Source of the DNA: Bacillus sp. AFS029637
GTDB lineage: Bacteria > Bacillota > Bacilli > Bacillales > Bacillaceae_G
Assembly (NCBI RefSeq): GCF_002584985.1
Contig: NZ_NUPZ01000017.1
Location: forward strand, 124,001 to 188,000
Reading direction: 5' to 3'
DNA: 64,000 bases
Part shown: positions 32,225 through 41,433 of the stretch, piece after piece
How positions within the stretch are numbered: the stretch's first letter is position 1
Layout: each line of letters starts with the position of its first letter
Made by a program: the position numbers and the translations under genes
The notes under the pieces: generated by a model
Told to the model about the DNA's origin: nothing
Databases searched by the model: none
What the model saw: only the letters and a program-made list of their open reading frames with translations

Positions 32225-32560
32225 CGTATTTTGTTGTGGTTATGTAACGGAAACTAAAAGATTTATCATCTAAATTTACATTTATGCAATGTTAAAGTCT
32301 AGAAAGCTAGATTGGCGCGAATGGCTAATTGTGGATTGCAAAAAAAAAAGAAAAAATCTCTTAAAAAACACTTAATTTTTTATTCCATCAATCTTTACAA
32401 TCCCTCCTTCGCCATAAAGGAGAAATGAATTTACAGCCGGGATTAACACAGCTACTTCGTTTTTCGATAAATAAGTAGATTGGAAGAGGGTCTACTTTTT
32501 AATGAGTGGGCTCTTTTTATTTTGTCATTTTTTGTCGGTAAGTCGATATTCCGTGTCGAA
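32225..32560. other. Intergenic region before the tandem repeat
   Basis: About 335 bases with no convincing gene. It contains a run of ten A residues at 32340-32349, AT-rich tracts, and an imperfect stem near 32475-32515 (AGAGGGTCTAC ... GTGGGCTCT). It may contain decayed DNA; nothing is identifiable. Confidence 0.35.
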
Positions 32561-32642
32561 TCGCTGATATATTTCAAGTTATGAACGATATATTTGAAAA
32601 ATCGCTGATATATTTCAAGTTATGAACGATATATTTGAAAAA
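32561..32642 (+). repeat. Two tandem copies of a 41-bp unit plus partial third
   Basis: The unit begins TCGCTGATATATTTCAAG and contains ATGAACGATATATTTG; copies 32561-32601 and 32602-32642 are identical. A diverged start of a third (TCGTCGATATAAATTT) follows. Each unit has TGATATATTTCA and its partial inverse CGATATATTTGA, giving hairpin potential. It lies 140 bases before dcyD. Confidence 0.8.
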
Positions 32643-32782
32643 TCGTCGATATAAATTTCATATACCGTACTGAAATTGAAATTCAATACATTTTCAATTC
32701 AGAAAGATGACGTCATCATTTTTCCGTGTAATAATAGTATCGTTACATATATTGTGAAAGAAGTACAAAAGGAGCGTCATTG

Positions 32783-33778
32783 ATGAATTTATCTAAATTC
32801 CCAAGAAAAAAATATACAGAGTCATATACACCAATTGAAAAGTTAAACAACTTTTCTGAAGCACTTGGTGGCCCAACTATTTATTTTAAACGAGATGATT
32901 TACTTGGTTTAACAGCTGGTGGTAATAAGACGAGAAAGTTAGAGTTTCTAGTTGCGGACGCACAGGAAAAAGGTGCAGATACGTTAATTACAGCTGGTGG
33001 TATTCAGTCTAACCATTGCCGTTTAACTCTTGCAGCTGCGGTAAAAGAAAAAATGAAATGTATCCTTGTATTAGAGGAAGGTCTTGAGCCAGAAGAGAAG
33101 CGAGACTTTAACGGTAACTATTTCTTATATCACTTATTAGGTGCTGAAAACGTAATTGTTGTACCGAACGGAGCAGATCTGATGGAAGAGATGCAAAAAG
33201 TAGCGAACGAAGTGAGTGAAAAGGGTAATACACCATATGTAATACCAGTTGGTGGATCGAATCCTACTGGCGCAATGGGATACGTTGCTTGTGCGCAAGA
33301 AATTATGGCGCAATCATTTGAACAAGGAATTGATTTCAGTTCAGTCGTTTGCGTAAGCGGTAGCGCTGGTATGCACGCTGGTTTAATCACTGGTTTTTCC
33401 GGAACGCAAAGCCAGATTCCTGTAATCGGAATTAACGTAAGTAGAGGAAAAGCGGAGCAAGAAGAGAAAGTAGCAAAACTTGTAAACGAAACTTCCGCTC
33501 ACGTTGGCATTCCGAACTTTATTTCACGTGACGCTGTTACATGTTTTGATGAATATGTAGGACCTGGTTACGCGTTACCAACAGCAGAAATGGTAGAAGC
33601 AGTTCAGTTACTTGCGAAAACAGAAGGTATTTTACTCGATCCAGTGTATACAGGTAAAGCAGTAGCGGGACTAATCGACTTAATTAAAAAAGGTAAATTT
33701 AATAAAGAGGACAACATTTTATTCGTACATTCAGGTGGTTCACCAGCTTTATATGCGAATACGTCTTTATTTGCGTAA
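32783..33778 (+). CDS. dcyD: D-cysteine desulfhydrase
   Basis: 331 aa PLP enzyme (ACC-deaminase/D-cysteine desulfhydrase family), which splits D-cysteine to pyruvate, ammonia and sulfide. The PLP lysine is K49 in TAGGNKTRKLEFL; 'GGIQSNHCRLTLAAA' and 'VSGSAGMHAGLITGFSG' bind cofactor phosphate, and 'LDPVYTGKAVAGLIDLI' is typical of the family. ATG 32783 lies nine bases after AAAGGAG. Single gene with its own terminator. Confidence 0.92.
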   Translation: MNLSKFPRKKYTESYTPIEKLNNFSEALGGPTIYFKRDDLLGLTAGGNKTRKLEFLVADAQEKGADTLITAGGIQSNHCRLTLAAAVKEKMKCILVLEEGLEPEEKRDFNGNYFLYHLLGAENVIVVPNGADLMEEMQKVANEVSEKGNTPYVIPVGGSNPTGAMGYVACAQEIMAQSFEQGIDFSSVVCVSGSAGMHAGLITGFSGTQSQIPVIGINVSRGKAEQEEKVAKLVNETSAHVGIPNFISRDAVTCFDEYVGPGYALPTAEMVEAVQLLAKTEGILLDPVYTGKAVAGLIDLIKKGKFNKEDNILFVHSGGSPALYANTSLFA

Positions 33779-33780
33779 GT

Positions 33781-33811
33781 AAAAAAGCATTGGGTATCCA
33801 ATGCTTTTTTG
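33781..33811 (+). terminator. Terminator after dcyD
   Basis: AAAAAAGCATTGG and CCAATGCTTTTTT form a perfect 13-bp stem with a GTAT loop. Confidence 0.9.
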
Positions 33812-33851
33812 TTATATACCGGAATTATTAGAAGGTGAGAGGGGGGATTGT

Positions 33852-33953
33852 ATGAGTTCAAATTTAAAATGGATCGTATATACGGTACTTAGCATTTCTA
33901 TTCTATTAATTTTATTTGTAGCTTATGGGGTGTATTTGTATTTCACATCTTAA
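33852..33953 (+). CDS. Very small single-helix membrane protein (33 aa)
   Basis: ATG behind an excellent GAGAGGGGGGA ribosome site opens a 33-codon frame: a polar start (MSSNLKW), one hydrophobic helix (VYTVLSISILLILFVAYGVY) and a short end. Good ribosome site, clean membrane segment and free-standing position after a terminator make it a credible small protein. No family known to me. Confidence 0.6.
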   Translation: MSSNLKWIVYTVLSISILLILFVAYGVYLYFTS

Positions 33954-34090
33954 AAGCATAATGGAAGTGAACCATTATATATATTAAAGGCTGAGAACAC
34001 TCCTTTATGTACACCTCCACGTGAATTGGAACTGCTAATCTTGTCCTGATACCTTTACTTTCTGTTCATTCTAGTTTTGCGTATCCCTTA

Positions 34091-34396
34091 TTATTTCACA
34101 TAACCATGATTAAGTTTAGTTAGCTCTTCATTGATGTTAAAAATTCTTACTCTAATATCTTTAACACCAGATGCTTGAAGTCTGTTCTTGTGCATTTCCC
34201 CATATTTTTCAGCATCTTGTTTTTCTTCAAATACATAGATGCCTCCAGCTTCTTTTGTTTCTTGATTTTCTGTCCATATTTTCCAATGGAACCCTTCTTC
34301 TTCGTTAATACTTTTTGCTAAATCCCAAAATGCTTTTTCCATTTCTTCACCAAAAGGACCTTCGAACGGAAAATCAACTTGTAATAGATATGCCAT
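34091..34396 (-). CDS. YdhR-like putative monooxygenase (dimeric ferredoxin fold)
   Basis: 101 aa, the normal length for the YdhR family. 'AYLLQVDFPFEGPFGEEMEKAFWDLAKSINEE' followed by 'GFHWKIWTENQETKEAGGIYVFE' is the signature; this group resembles small antibiotic-biosynthesis monooxygenases. ATG 34396, nine bases after AGGAG, is preferred to the GTG six bases earlier. Single gene. Confidence 0.85.
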   Translation of the reverse strand: MAYLLQVDFPFEGPFGEEMEKAFWDLAKSINEEEGFHWKIWTENQETKEAGGIYVFEEKQDAEKYGEMHKNRLQASGVKDIRVRIFNINEELTKLNHGYVK

Positions 34397-34572
34397 TTTC
34401 ACTCACTCCTATTTTCAATGTAAAGTTCACTGGAAATTTCTTTGATTTGATAGCTACTTGATAAAGGTTTCCTTTGTATAAAAAATTGCATCCCATTTGT
34501 TGGCTGATTATGATTTTTTGATTCGAATGATGGTAATGTCTCAGTTAATCGTACTGCTATTATTATTCTGCA

Positions 34573-34674
34573 CTAAAAAGTAAGAAAGCTAACAAACCAA
34601 TGCCAATTCACATTTAGTATATCAGTTAAGAGACCAGCAAGTAACGCTCCAAATGCTAAGTTACACACATTATA
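34573..34674 (-). pseudogene. Fragment of an MFS-transporter-like gene
   Basis: On the minus strand a 33-codon stretch without a start reads NLAFGALLAGLLTDILNVNW and ends HWFVSFLLF. It has the glycine- and Asp-containing helix/loop/helix typical of an MFS permease. It lies in 415 bases otherwise without a gene (34397-34810). Probably the last trace of a deleted transporter. Confidence 0.35.
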
Positions 34675-34746
34675 TTATCTTAATTAGCCACTAAAATACG
34701 TAAGATTAATTCCATTACTCAGAAATTCTGAAAGTCATAAGGAAAA

Positions 34747-34776
34747 GAAGCTAACAATAAATTGTTAACTTCTCAG
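34747..34776 (-). terminator. Terminator of the DUF2935 gene
   Basis: Arms GAAGCTAACAAT and ATTGTTAACTTC (one mismatch) with T residues on the leftward side (complement of GGAAAA). Confidence 0.65.
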
Positions 34777-34810
34777 CGTGAGGAAAAATAGTATCTTTCC
34801 TTATTTTCTA

Positions 34811-35659
34811 CTATCTAGGTTGTGATTTAATATTTGTAAGATGAGCATCGAACATATCAATTATTTCAAGAAATCTATCAGCTTCACGGAAAACATGGTC
34901 TGCTAATAATGGATGAATGATACTCTTTATTTTGCATTGCTCAATTAAATCACGTGCCGTTTTCTTAAAATCCCGAAGAGATGTAACTGACACACGATTT
35001 TGATCTAAAAATTGATCTAAAAGAGGAACAGTTTGAGATTGTGGTTTCATAGATTCTAAATCAATTGCTTGATACATCAATTCATCAAAATCATTGCTAA
35101 AATTCCGGGCTGTATCTACAAGCTTTCTTTCCGATGGATCAAGAAGATGACCAATAAATTTAGCATGGTCTGCCATAATCCTTAAAAAGAAAACATTTTC
35201 TTTAATAATAGCATCAGGAAGAGCATCTAATTTACCTTCATTTAATTCAATTAAACGTCTTCTAAAATAATCAGCTTCCCTACTTGTATGGTCAACTAAC
35301 AGTGGAAAATTATTTTGTCCTGGCAATTTACATGTGAGAATTAATCCTAGAATTTTTCGTTTAAATCCCCAAATATTAGTTGCAGCTTGTTGTACTTCTG
35401 AATTAAATCTTTTTATTTGCCCAGGATCTGTTTCATTTGTATAGGAATACGCTATTTGTTCGATATGTTCAAACAATCGATAAAATTGATTAGCCTCTTC
35501 GATTAATTGGGTATCCTCGCATCTAAACCCCAATCGAAGAAAAAAAGAATGCTCCTTCATGATTCTAGACCAAAAACGAATTTCATTTAATGATCGTTCA
35601 ACAAACATTACAGATGTAACACCCGTATCAGGATGTAATGAGGTTTCATTTCTATTCAT
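34811..35659 (-). CDS. DUF2935 family helical protein, probable metal-binding
   Basis: 282 aa made of two similar four-helix halves. The first begins SLNEIRFWSRIMKEHSFFLR and the second ENVFFLRIMADHAKFIGHLLDP, each with the E/H pairs (E..FW.r.m.eH..F) expected of a metal site. Later READYFRRRL and READRFLEIID repeats supply more ligands. The family is common in Bacillus and Clostridium and uncharacterised. ATG with GGGGGG upstream. Single gene. Confidence 0.88.
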   Translation of the reverse strand: MNRNETSLHPDTGVTSVMFVERSLNEIRFWSRIMKEHSFFLRLGFRCEDTQLIEEANQFYRLFEHIEQIAYSYTNETDPGQIKRFNSEVQQAATNIWGFKRKILGLILTCKLPGQNNFPLLVDHTSREADYFRRRLIELNEGKLDALPDAIIKENVFFLRIMADHAKFIGHLLDPSERKLVDTARNFSNDFDELMYQAIDLESMKPQSQTVPLLDQFLDQNRVSVTSLRDFKKTARDLIEQCKIKSIIHPLLADHVFREADRFLEIIDMFDAHLTNIKSQPR

Positions 35660-35841
35660 TCTTAATCCCCCCAGTAAATACTAATCTAGTTCTATTCTTA
35701 TGAGTAAATATATATATAAATACCATCAATAAAAATTCATTATTGATAGCCAAAAAAGCTCACTCCGTATCTATCTTTATATGAATGTATGGGATTGATT
35801 TTGACTTAGAAAAATAATAGGTAAATAATTTGACACTTAAA

Positions 35842-35916
35842 ATGACCAATTATTTTACCAAGAGATTAATGCCTTATGGAGTTACCCCAGAGCAGAGGGG
35901 GATTATTATTCTTTAA
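35842..35916 (+). pseudogene. N-terminal scrap of a MarR-type regulator
   Basis: A 24-codon frame, MTNYFTKRLMPYGVTPEQRG and IIIL, matches the first helices of MarR regulators (L..yGVTPEQw.iL). It stops where the DNA-binding wing should begin. Further on, 35917-36010 reads as a hydrophobic segment in frame with this scrap (LAFLAILTTSIVVGTVFGAT), possibly from a joined transporter gene. The 574 bases 35660-36233 otherwise hold only promoter DNA. Confidence 0.45.
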
Positions 35917-36233
35917 CGTCTTAGCGTTTCTCGCTATATTGACAACAAGTATTGTTGTTGGAACCGTTTTTGGAGCAACTTGTTCAGTTAGATTGATAGG
36001 CATAGAGTGAGAACACTTGTTATAATAATTTATTACTTGTAAGGGACTATTCAGTGTGAATTGAAAAAAATATCTACCATTTTTCTCTGTCGTTCTATTA
36101 AAAAGTCTAAATTTATCAATTTAATGCGATAAAATCTAGTAAAAAATAATGAAATTTCAGGGAAAATCAGGTACACTAGTCAATGGTTTTGGTTTAAAAT
36201 CGATTGACGTTAATGTATACGGGGGAAAGATTG

Positions 36234-37679
36234 ATGAACAACAATCAAGTAAATGAATCAGTTGAAGAAGTGGGTAAGAAACGGGTAAGATCAAGAAAAC
36301 GTTTTACAAATTGGAAGCTAATCGCAGCGGGTGTTGGTATAATTGCACTTCTCATTGGGGGAATGAGTTATTATCAGGCAACGCATTTCAATTCAAATGT
36401 TACGATTAACGACACAAAAGTCGGTGGTCTGAGTGCTGATCAGGCAATGCAGAAATTAAAAACTTCTGGACTAGCAAATAAAGTCTATGTCGATCAACAG
36501 CAAATTTTAGATGAAAAAGATACAAAAACGGAACTTACGGAAAAAGATTTGCCGCAAGTTGAGAAACTATTAAAAAGTCAGTGGACATTTTTCCCTTCTG
36601 CAAAGGAAAAAAATTATTCATTGCTACCAGAAGAGGTAGATCAGTATCGTAGTAAAACGATGAAAAAACTTGTAGAAGAAAAGCTCATCTCTATGAATGA
36701 AAAATTAAAAGCGCCTCAAGATGCTATGGCGAAGCTTGAACAAGGAAAAATTGTTATCTCCAAAAGTGTTGAAGGAAAACAGTATGACGTTGCGAGTCTA
36801 CTAAAAGATTACGATAAGCAGAAGCATAAAAGCGAGATTCATTTGAAGTCTACATACATACAACCTATTAAAGAAGACGATCCGATTATCAAAAAAGAAG
36901 AGAAAGCACTACAGAATCTTCTTGGGCAGTCCGTTGAATATAAAGTGCAGAATGAAGTGTATCCTTTAAAAGCAAAAGATTTAATTCAAAATGCATCTAT
37001 GTCAAAGGATATGAAAGTGACAATCGATGAGAGCGACATTAAGAAAAAGATTGCTGAAATTAATAATGCTAAATCTACATTAAATAAAGACTTCGCTTTT
37101 AAAACACATTCTGGTTCGGTCATATCAGTAAAAGGACAAGGATACGGCTGGGCATTAGATGTTGAAAAAGAGACAAAACAAGTTGGGCAAGCCTTTGAGA
37201 AAGGCGAAAAATCGCTTTCTGCTTCTAATATTCACGGGAATGGCTGGGATAAAGAAGGTATCGGTTATGAAACAACATCGAATAATGGCATCGGAGACAC
37301 GTATGCGGAAGTTTCAATTGCAGAGCAACAAATTTGGATTTACAAAGATGGAAAATTAGCAGTCACAACAAATGTAGTAACTGGTAAACATAGCACGGGT
37401 GAAGATACATCACCAGGTGTGTGGTACGTCCTATACAAACGAACACCATACACGCTGAAAGGCAGCGCAGTAGGTAAAGCTGATTATGCAGTTAAAGTAG
37501 ATTACTGGGTTCCATTCACAAATAGCGGTCAAGGATTCCATGATGCCGGCTGGCGAAAAGACTGGGCAAATAATGCCTATTTAACAGGCGGATCAGGCGG
37601 GTGTGTGAACCTTCTTCCTAATGTTGCAAAAACTGTTTATGATAGTTTGAGCACGTATGATCCAGTTATCGTGTACTAG
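36234..37679 (+). CDS. L,D-transpeptidase with peptidoglycan-binding domains
   Basis: 481 aa. A basic cytosolic start and one membrane helix (about residues 29-51) anchor the enzyme outside. Two PG_binding_4-like modules follow ('VTINDTKVGGLSADQAMQKL' and a second after about residue 215). The C-terminal YkuD domain carries His436 (GFHDAGW) and the nucleophile Cys457 (GGSGGCVNL). It cross-links or modifies peptidoglycan, or attaches proteins to it. ATG 36234 follows GGGGGAAAG. Monocistronic with strong terminators. Confidence 0.9.
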   Translation: MNNNQVNESVEEVGKKRVRSRKRFTNWKLIAAGVGIIALLIGGMSYYQATHFNSNVTINDTKVGGLSADQAMQKLKTSGLANKVYVDQQQILDEKDTKTELTEKDLPQVEKLLKSQWTFFPSAKEKNYSLLPEEVDQYRSKTMKKLVEEKLISMNEKLKAPQDAMAKLEQGKIVISKSVEGKQYDVASLLKDYDKQKHKSEIHLKSTYIQPIKEDDPIIKKEEKALQNLLGQSVEYKVQNEVYPLKAKDLIQNASMSKDMKVTIDESDIKKKIAEINNAKSTLNKDFAFKTHSGSVISVKGQGYGWALDVEKETKQVGQAFEKGEKSLSASNIHGNGWDKEGIGYETTSNNGIGDTYAEVSIAEQQIWIYKDGKLAVTTNVVTGKHSTGEDTSPGVWYVLYKRTPYTLKGSAVGKADYAVKVDYWVPFTNSGQGFHDAGWRKDWANNAYLTGGSGGCVNLLPNVAKTVYDSLSTYDPVIVY

Positions 37680-37745
37680 AAAATAGCTACGTATCAATAA
37701 CTTAAACGAATAAACAAAGCAGGAAATCTTACCTGATGGTACATG

Positions 37746-37800
37746 AAAAAACACCTCTTGCATTCGCATACTAAGTGCAAATGCAATAGAGGTGTTTTTG
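37746..37800 (+). terminator. Terminator after the L,D-transpeptidase gene
   Basis: AAAAACACCTCTTGCATT pairs with AATGCAATAGAGGTGTTTTT, with one bulge and a loop of about 15 bases; T-rich end. Confidence 0.8.
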
Positions 37801-37910
37801 TTTGAAGACAACAGTTTATTGCTTATAAGAAACAAAGTGGCAAGAGATTGAGATAAAAAAATAAGTGTTCAAATAGTCAATAATAATCGATAATGAATAT
37901 CGCATATTTT

Positions 37911-37945
37911 AAAAAACTCCTAACAAAATTTGTTAGGAGTTTTTT
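37911..37945. terminator. Second perfect hairpin terminator
   Basis: AAAAAACTCCTAACAAA and TTTGTTAGGAGTTTTTT are exact complements with a single central base, about 110 bases after the first terminator. No gene lies between, so the upstream gene for this terminator has been lost or it serves read-through. Confidence 0.75.
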
Positions 37946-37970
37946 CATGTTTCTACTCTACTATTTTAAA

Positions 37971-38060
37971 AGTGGGACCACTACATCGTTATCAAGCTAA
38001 CAAAACAAAATAGCATCTAATATGAAAAAATACGCTATTCTTTCTGGAGAATCATAGGAA
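37971..38060 (+). repeat. Copy 2 of the dispersed ~85-bp repeat
   Basis: CGTTATCAAGCTAACAAAA ... TACGCTATTCTTTCTGGAG matches 17309-17390 over most of its length. It lies in a 920-base intergenic region. Confidence 0.55.
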
Positions 38061-38261
38061 AGGAGTACTTGATATATCACCGCTATAAAAGTATCGGTCC
38101 AATCCAAGTGTATAGTTGTGACGTGTTGAATTCAAACTTGATACCTTAGATTCACAGATTTTTCTCCAGTCGTGCGAATTTGATTACGTATAATTACATC
38201 ACAACTTGTCATTGTAACTTTGTTATCTTGCTGTTACATTCCAAAATGCGTACAACAGCGT

Positions 38262-38343
38262 ACCTTCAAGGTTATACTGAGTCTGGAGGTGATTCAGAGT
38301 GACATACGATCGGAAAATGAATTCGAAACAAACTAATTCATAA
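38262..38343 (+). pseudogene. Operator-like palindrome and truncated regulator start
   Basis: ACCTTCAAGGT (38262-38272) is a short palindrome of the kind used by MerR-type regulators. Beyond it GGAGGTGATTCAGA serves a GTG (38299) whose frame reads MTYDRKMNSKQTNS and stops at 38343. The remaining DNA to 38600 contains another protein-like scrap (RMRNYFSEDELFISQESFKD) that ends at TAG 38488. Together these look like a decayed gene. The family assignment is weak. Confidence 0.25.
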
Positions 38344-38600
38344 ACTGATTTTTACAAGTAAATTCCATCTGTATTTCAATTGGTTTATAAACGAATGCGG
38401 AATTATTTTTCGGAAGATGAGCTTTTCATTAGCCAAGAGAGTTTTAAAGATCAAGTCTTCATTTTGAAACTAAAATCGCTATTATATTAGGCTTCGAATT
38501 TTTATGTGGTACAGACATTAGTTGAAAGATAGGTTTTTCCTGTTCTTATTTAGATCGTTAACTTGATAATTTGTAAATATGAATTTAATGGGGGGATATT

Positions 38601-39845
38601 ATGAAAGATAGCAAACGTTTTAATTTTCACAAGCTTTGGCTAGGACAGTCTATAAGTTTATTAGGTACTCAGTTTACAATAGTAGCTTTGCCGCTTTTTG
38701 CATTAGAGGTGTTACAAACAAGTGAAGCAAATGCCGCTATGATTCGCGGGGTTATATTCGTCCCATACCTAATTTTCGGGTTAGTAGCCGGTGCTTTAAT
38801 AGACATTTTTCATAGGAAAAATGTCTTGCTAATTTGTAGTTTATGTCAAGGAGTATTGTTTTTATCAGTATTCATACTGACTGTAACAAATATTATAACG
38901 TTCCCTCTACTGGTATTTATCATGTTTTTAAATGGAATATTCACCACATTTTACAACATTGCCATTCCTTCTTTCTTACCGGAAATACTAACAGATAAAG
39001 ACAACTTAAAAAAAGGAAACGCTCAACTAGCACTTTCGGAGTCTCTTTCTATAGTAATTGGTCCTATGCTTGCTGGAATCGTCATTACTCTAGTCGGATT
39101 AACAGGCTCATTCACTGTTGACGCAGTAACGTATTTTCTTTGTTTTATGTTTGTATTATTTATTTCAAAGTTTAAACCACATACAGAAGGTTCTTTAAAA
39201 GACGTAAATTTAAAATCTATATACCAAAACATATATGAAGGTTTGGTATATTTCAAAAAACACCCTGTATTGGAACCAATTGTGACATGTGGTGCTGTTT
39301 ATGGTTTTTTTAAATACATATTAAATAGCATTTTAGTAATATTCCTTTATAAGGTAATGGGTCTATCTGAAATTGAAATAGGATTTGTTGTAGGTTCAGC
39401 AGCGGTGGGGTTTTTAATAGGTAATACGATACTCATGAAAAAAAGTCAACAAATTAATAATACAAAAATGCTTATTTATAGTGCCACTGTATCAGTTACC
39501 GGTTTGGCTTTTATACCGATAATGGGATATATGGGAACAGTTTACGGAATAGTAGCCGCAAGTATCATACATGGTATGGGAGAAGGTGTATTTGGCCCTT
39601 ACGCTGCAACTATACGACAACTTGCCTCACCAAATCACATGCTAGGCCGAGTAAATGCTGTACAGCGTACGCTGAATTGGGGAGCTTGGGCATTAGGAAG
39701 TTTTGCTAGTGCATTTTTAATTTCTATATTTGGGCTTCAAACTACGTTATTTATAGGGGGATTCGGAACAACATTGTGTTTAGTGGCGTTGTTAAGACGA
39801 GGTGTATCAAAAGGAAATGATATTGAATATACGAATTCATTTTAG
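38601..39845 (+). CDS. MFS exporter paired with an ATP-grasp ligase (BacE-like)
   Basis: 414 aa, about 12 membrane helices, MFS_3 type. 'FNFHKLWLGQSISLLGTQFTIVALPLFALE' and LIDIFHRKNVLLICS are typical of exporters used for self-protection by producers of small compounds, such as bacilysin BacE. The GGGGGGAT ribosome site is strong. The stop TAG overlaps the AGGGGAG ribosome site of the next gene, so both are made together. The substrate is presumably the product of that ligase. AT-rich codon use agrees with the neighbours. Confidence 0.85.
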   Translation: MKDSKRFNFHKLWLGQSISLLGTQFTIVALPLFALEVLQTSEANAAMIRGVIFVPYLIFGLVAGALIDIFHRKNVLLICSLCQGVLFLSVFILTVTNIITFPLLVFIMFLNGIFTTFYNIAIPSFLPEILTDKDNLKKGNAQLALSESLSIVIGPMLAGIVITLVGLTGSFTVDAVTYFLCFMFVLFISKFKPHTEGSLKDVNLKSIYQNIYEGLVYFKKHPVLEPIVTCGAVYGFFKYILNSILVIFLYKVMGLSEIEIGFVVGSAAVGFLIGNTILMKKSQQINNTKMLIYSATVSVTGLAFIPIMGYMGTVYGIVAASIIHGMGEGVFGPYAATIRQLASPNHMLGRVNAVQRTLNWGAWALGSFASAFLISIFGLQTTLFIGGFGTTLCLVALLRRGVSKGNDIEYTNSF

Positions 39846-39856
39846 GGGAGATGATT

Positions 39857-41119
39857 ATGATGCATAAGGTATTAAAAGGAACTGACATAGAAAATAAAAC
39901 ACACATTTTATTTATAGGGGGATGGACAAAGCCTATACAAGATGCATTAGACAGTGGCTATACTGTTTCGTACATAGGATCGTACGCTAAACACATATAT
40001 TTTGATGGGACTATCTTAGGAAAATGTTTCTATAAAAAAGAATTAGACACGACAAACATACCCTTGTCTATATACTATGCTGAAGAATTATTCAAAGAGA
40101 AACCCTTTGATGTGGTTGTATCTTTCAACGAAACAGCATTAGATACAGCTTGCATAATTGCAAAGATTTTTAATGTTAAAGGGCCTTCTTACAATGCTAA
40201 TATGATAACCCGCAATAAAGACATGATGCGTGAAATGCTAGCAGGTAAAGACTTTTCGATAGATTCGACAGTTTGCAATAACATTAAAGATATTAATAAA
40301 TTTTTGAACAAAAAAGATAGTATTATAATAAAGCCCCCGATTGGCGCAGGTGGTAAAGGTGTATCTAAGCTAGACACGGGAGATGACGTAGAGGTATTTA
40401 TTAAAAAAAATGGTATTGAACTACCTGTTTTAGTGGAAGAGTACATTGAAGGTGATGTAGTTTATACGGTTGAAACCGTTTCGTATAACAAAAAACATTC
40501 TATACTAGCGATATCAGCTGAAGTATTTAAAGAAGATACGTTTATAATAAACTATACTATTATGCCGGCACCTATAGATGAATCTCAAAAACAATTAATT
40601 ATGGAAAAAGTAATGCTATTTTTGGACGACATGCAAATGGAAAATGGCATTACTCATACAGAAATAAAGTTAGACAAACAAAATAAGCCAATAATCATAG
40701 AGTCTCAAGTTAGAATAGGTGGTGGCAACATCTGGAAGATGGTGGAACTAACAACTGGCATATCTCAATTTGGATACTATTATGATGCGCTAGTTACTGA
40801 GACTATAGATGAATTTAGATGTGTACCATCAAAATGTCAAGCTATGTCTTTAAGCTTAATTCCAAAACCAGGTTGCTTAAAAGAAATCAAGTATAAAGGG
40901 TTAGCTAACATATCCGAGGTCGTATTAATTGATCTATTAGTAAAAGAGGGCGACACCATACCAAATATTGTGGATAGCACTCAGCGCAAAGGATGTATAT
41001 TATTTACGGCTAATGATATAAAACATATGTACGAGGTTGCAGAGGAGATATGTGACAATATAACGTTTGTTTATCAGGATTTATCAGAATGGAAGCCTTC
41101 TTTTAAAAAATATATGTAA
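39857..41119 (+). CDS. ATP-grasp carboxylate-amine ligase (BacD-like L-amino acid ligase)
   Basis: About 420 aa. The N-terminal Rossmann part (HILFIGGWTKPIQDALDSGY) and 'FDVVVSFNETALDTACIIAKIFNV' precede the ATP-grasp core. 'IIIKPPIGAGGKGVSKL' binds ATP, 'LVEEYIEGDVVYTVETVS' follows, and the Mg site is in ESQVRIGGG. The C-terminal part (PKPGCLKEIKYKGLANISEV) is like BacD/L-amino-acid ligases, which join two amino acids with ATP. Start ATG 39857 or 39860. With the exporter it forms a compact two-gene make-and-export module for a dipeptide-like product; the identity is unknown. Confidence 0.82.
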   Translation: MMHKVLKGTDIENKTHILFIGGWTKPIQDALDSGYTVSYIGSYAKHIYFDGTILGKCFYKKELDTTNIPLSIYYAEELFKEKPFDVVVSFNETALDTACIIAKIFNVKGPSYNANMITRNKDMMREMLAGKDFSIDSTVCNNIKDINKFLNKKDSIIIKPPIGAGGKGVSKLDTGDDVEVFIKKNGIELPVLVEEYIEGDVVYTVETVSYNKKHSILAISAEVFKEDTFIINYTIMPAPIDESQKQLIMEKVMLFLDDMQMENGITHTEIKLDKQNKPIIIESQVRIGGGNIWKMVELTTGISQFGYYYDALVTETIDEFRCVPSKCQAMSLSLIPKPGCLKEIKYKGLANISEVVLIDLLVKEGDTIPNIVDSTQRKGCILFTANDIKHMYEVAEEICDNITFVYQDLSEWKPSFKKYM

Positions 41120-41271
41120 AAAGAAATGTAGCAAATGACTGGTCTATATAAAAAAGAGGAATTTTTGAATTCCCTGATAGTGTTAAGCCTAAGCAAGATA
41201 ATTAACCATCCAATGCAAGAAAGTTCAGGTAGCTAATCGCATATGTTTTATGGAAAGGATGTGATTGAACT

Positions 41272-41433
41272 ATGGAACGGCCGAATTGGGGAATTGGAGG
41301 ATTAGTATTCGTTGGCTGCATGTTTCTTGGCGGAGGAGTGGGATCTATATTAGGTGATACTCATGCTGGATGGCTAATAGGGATGGGTGCTGGATTTATT
41401 GGGATGGCTTTAACGAGACTGATCAGAAAGTAA
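41272..41433 (+). CDS. Small two-helix membrane protein (53 aa)
   Basis: 53 codons from ATG after AAAGGATGTGA. Two glycine-rich hydrophobic stretches (GGLVFVGCMFLGGGVGSILG and WLIGMGAGFIGMALTRLI) end in a basic tail. Clean membrane pattern and a fair ribosome site support a real gene. No known function. Confidence 0.6.
   Translation: MERPNWGIGGLVFVGCMFLGGGVGSILGDTHAGWLIGMGAGFIGMALTRLIRK

Noticed and set aside
32561-32642. Possible CRISPR-like array
   Set aside because: Only two to three units, directly adjacent with no spacers; it is a simple tandem repeat.
38299-38343. A functional short peptide after the operator-like palindrome
   Set aside because: It stops after 14 codons and the following DNA contains more protein-like scraps, so decay is the simpler view.
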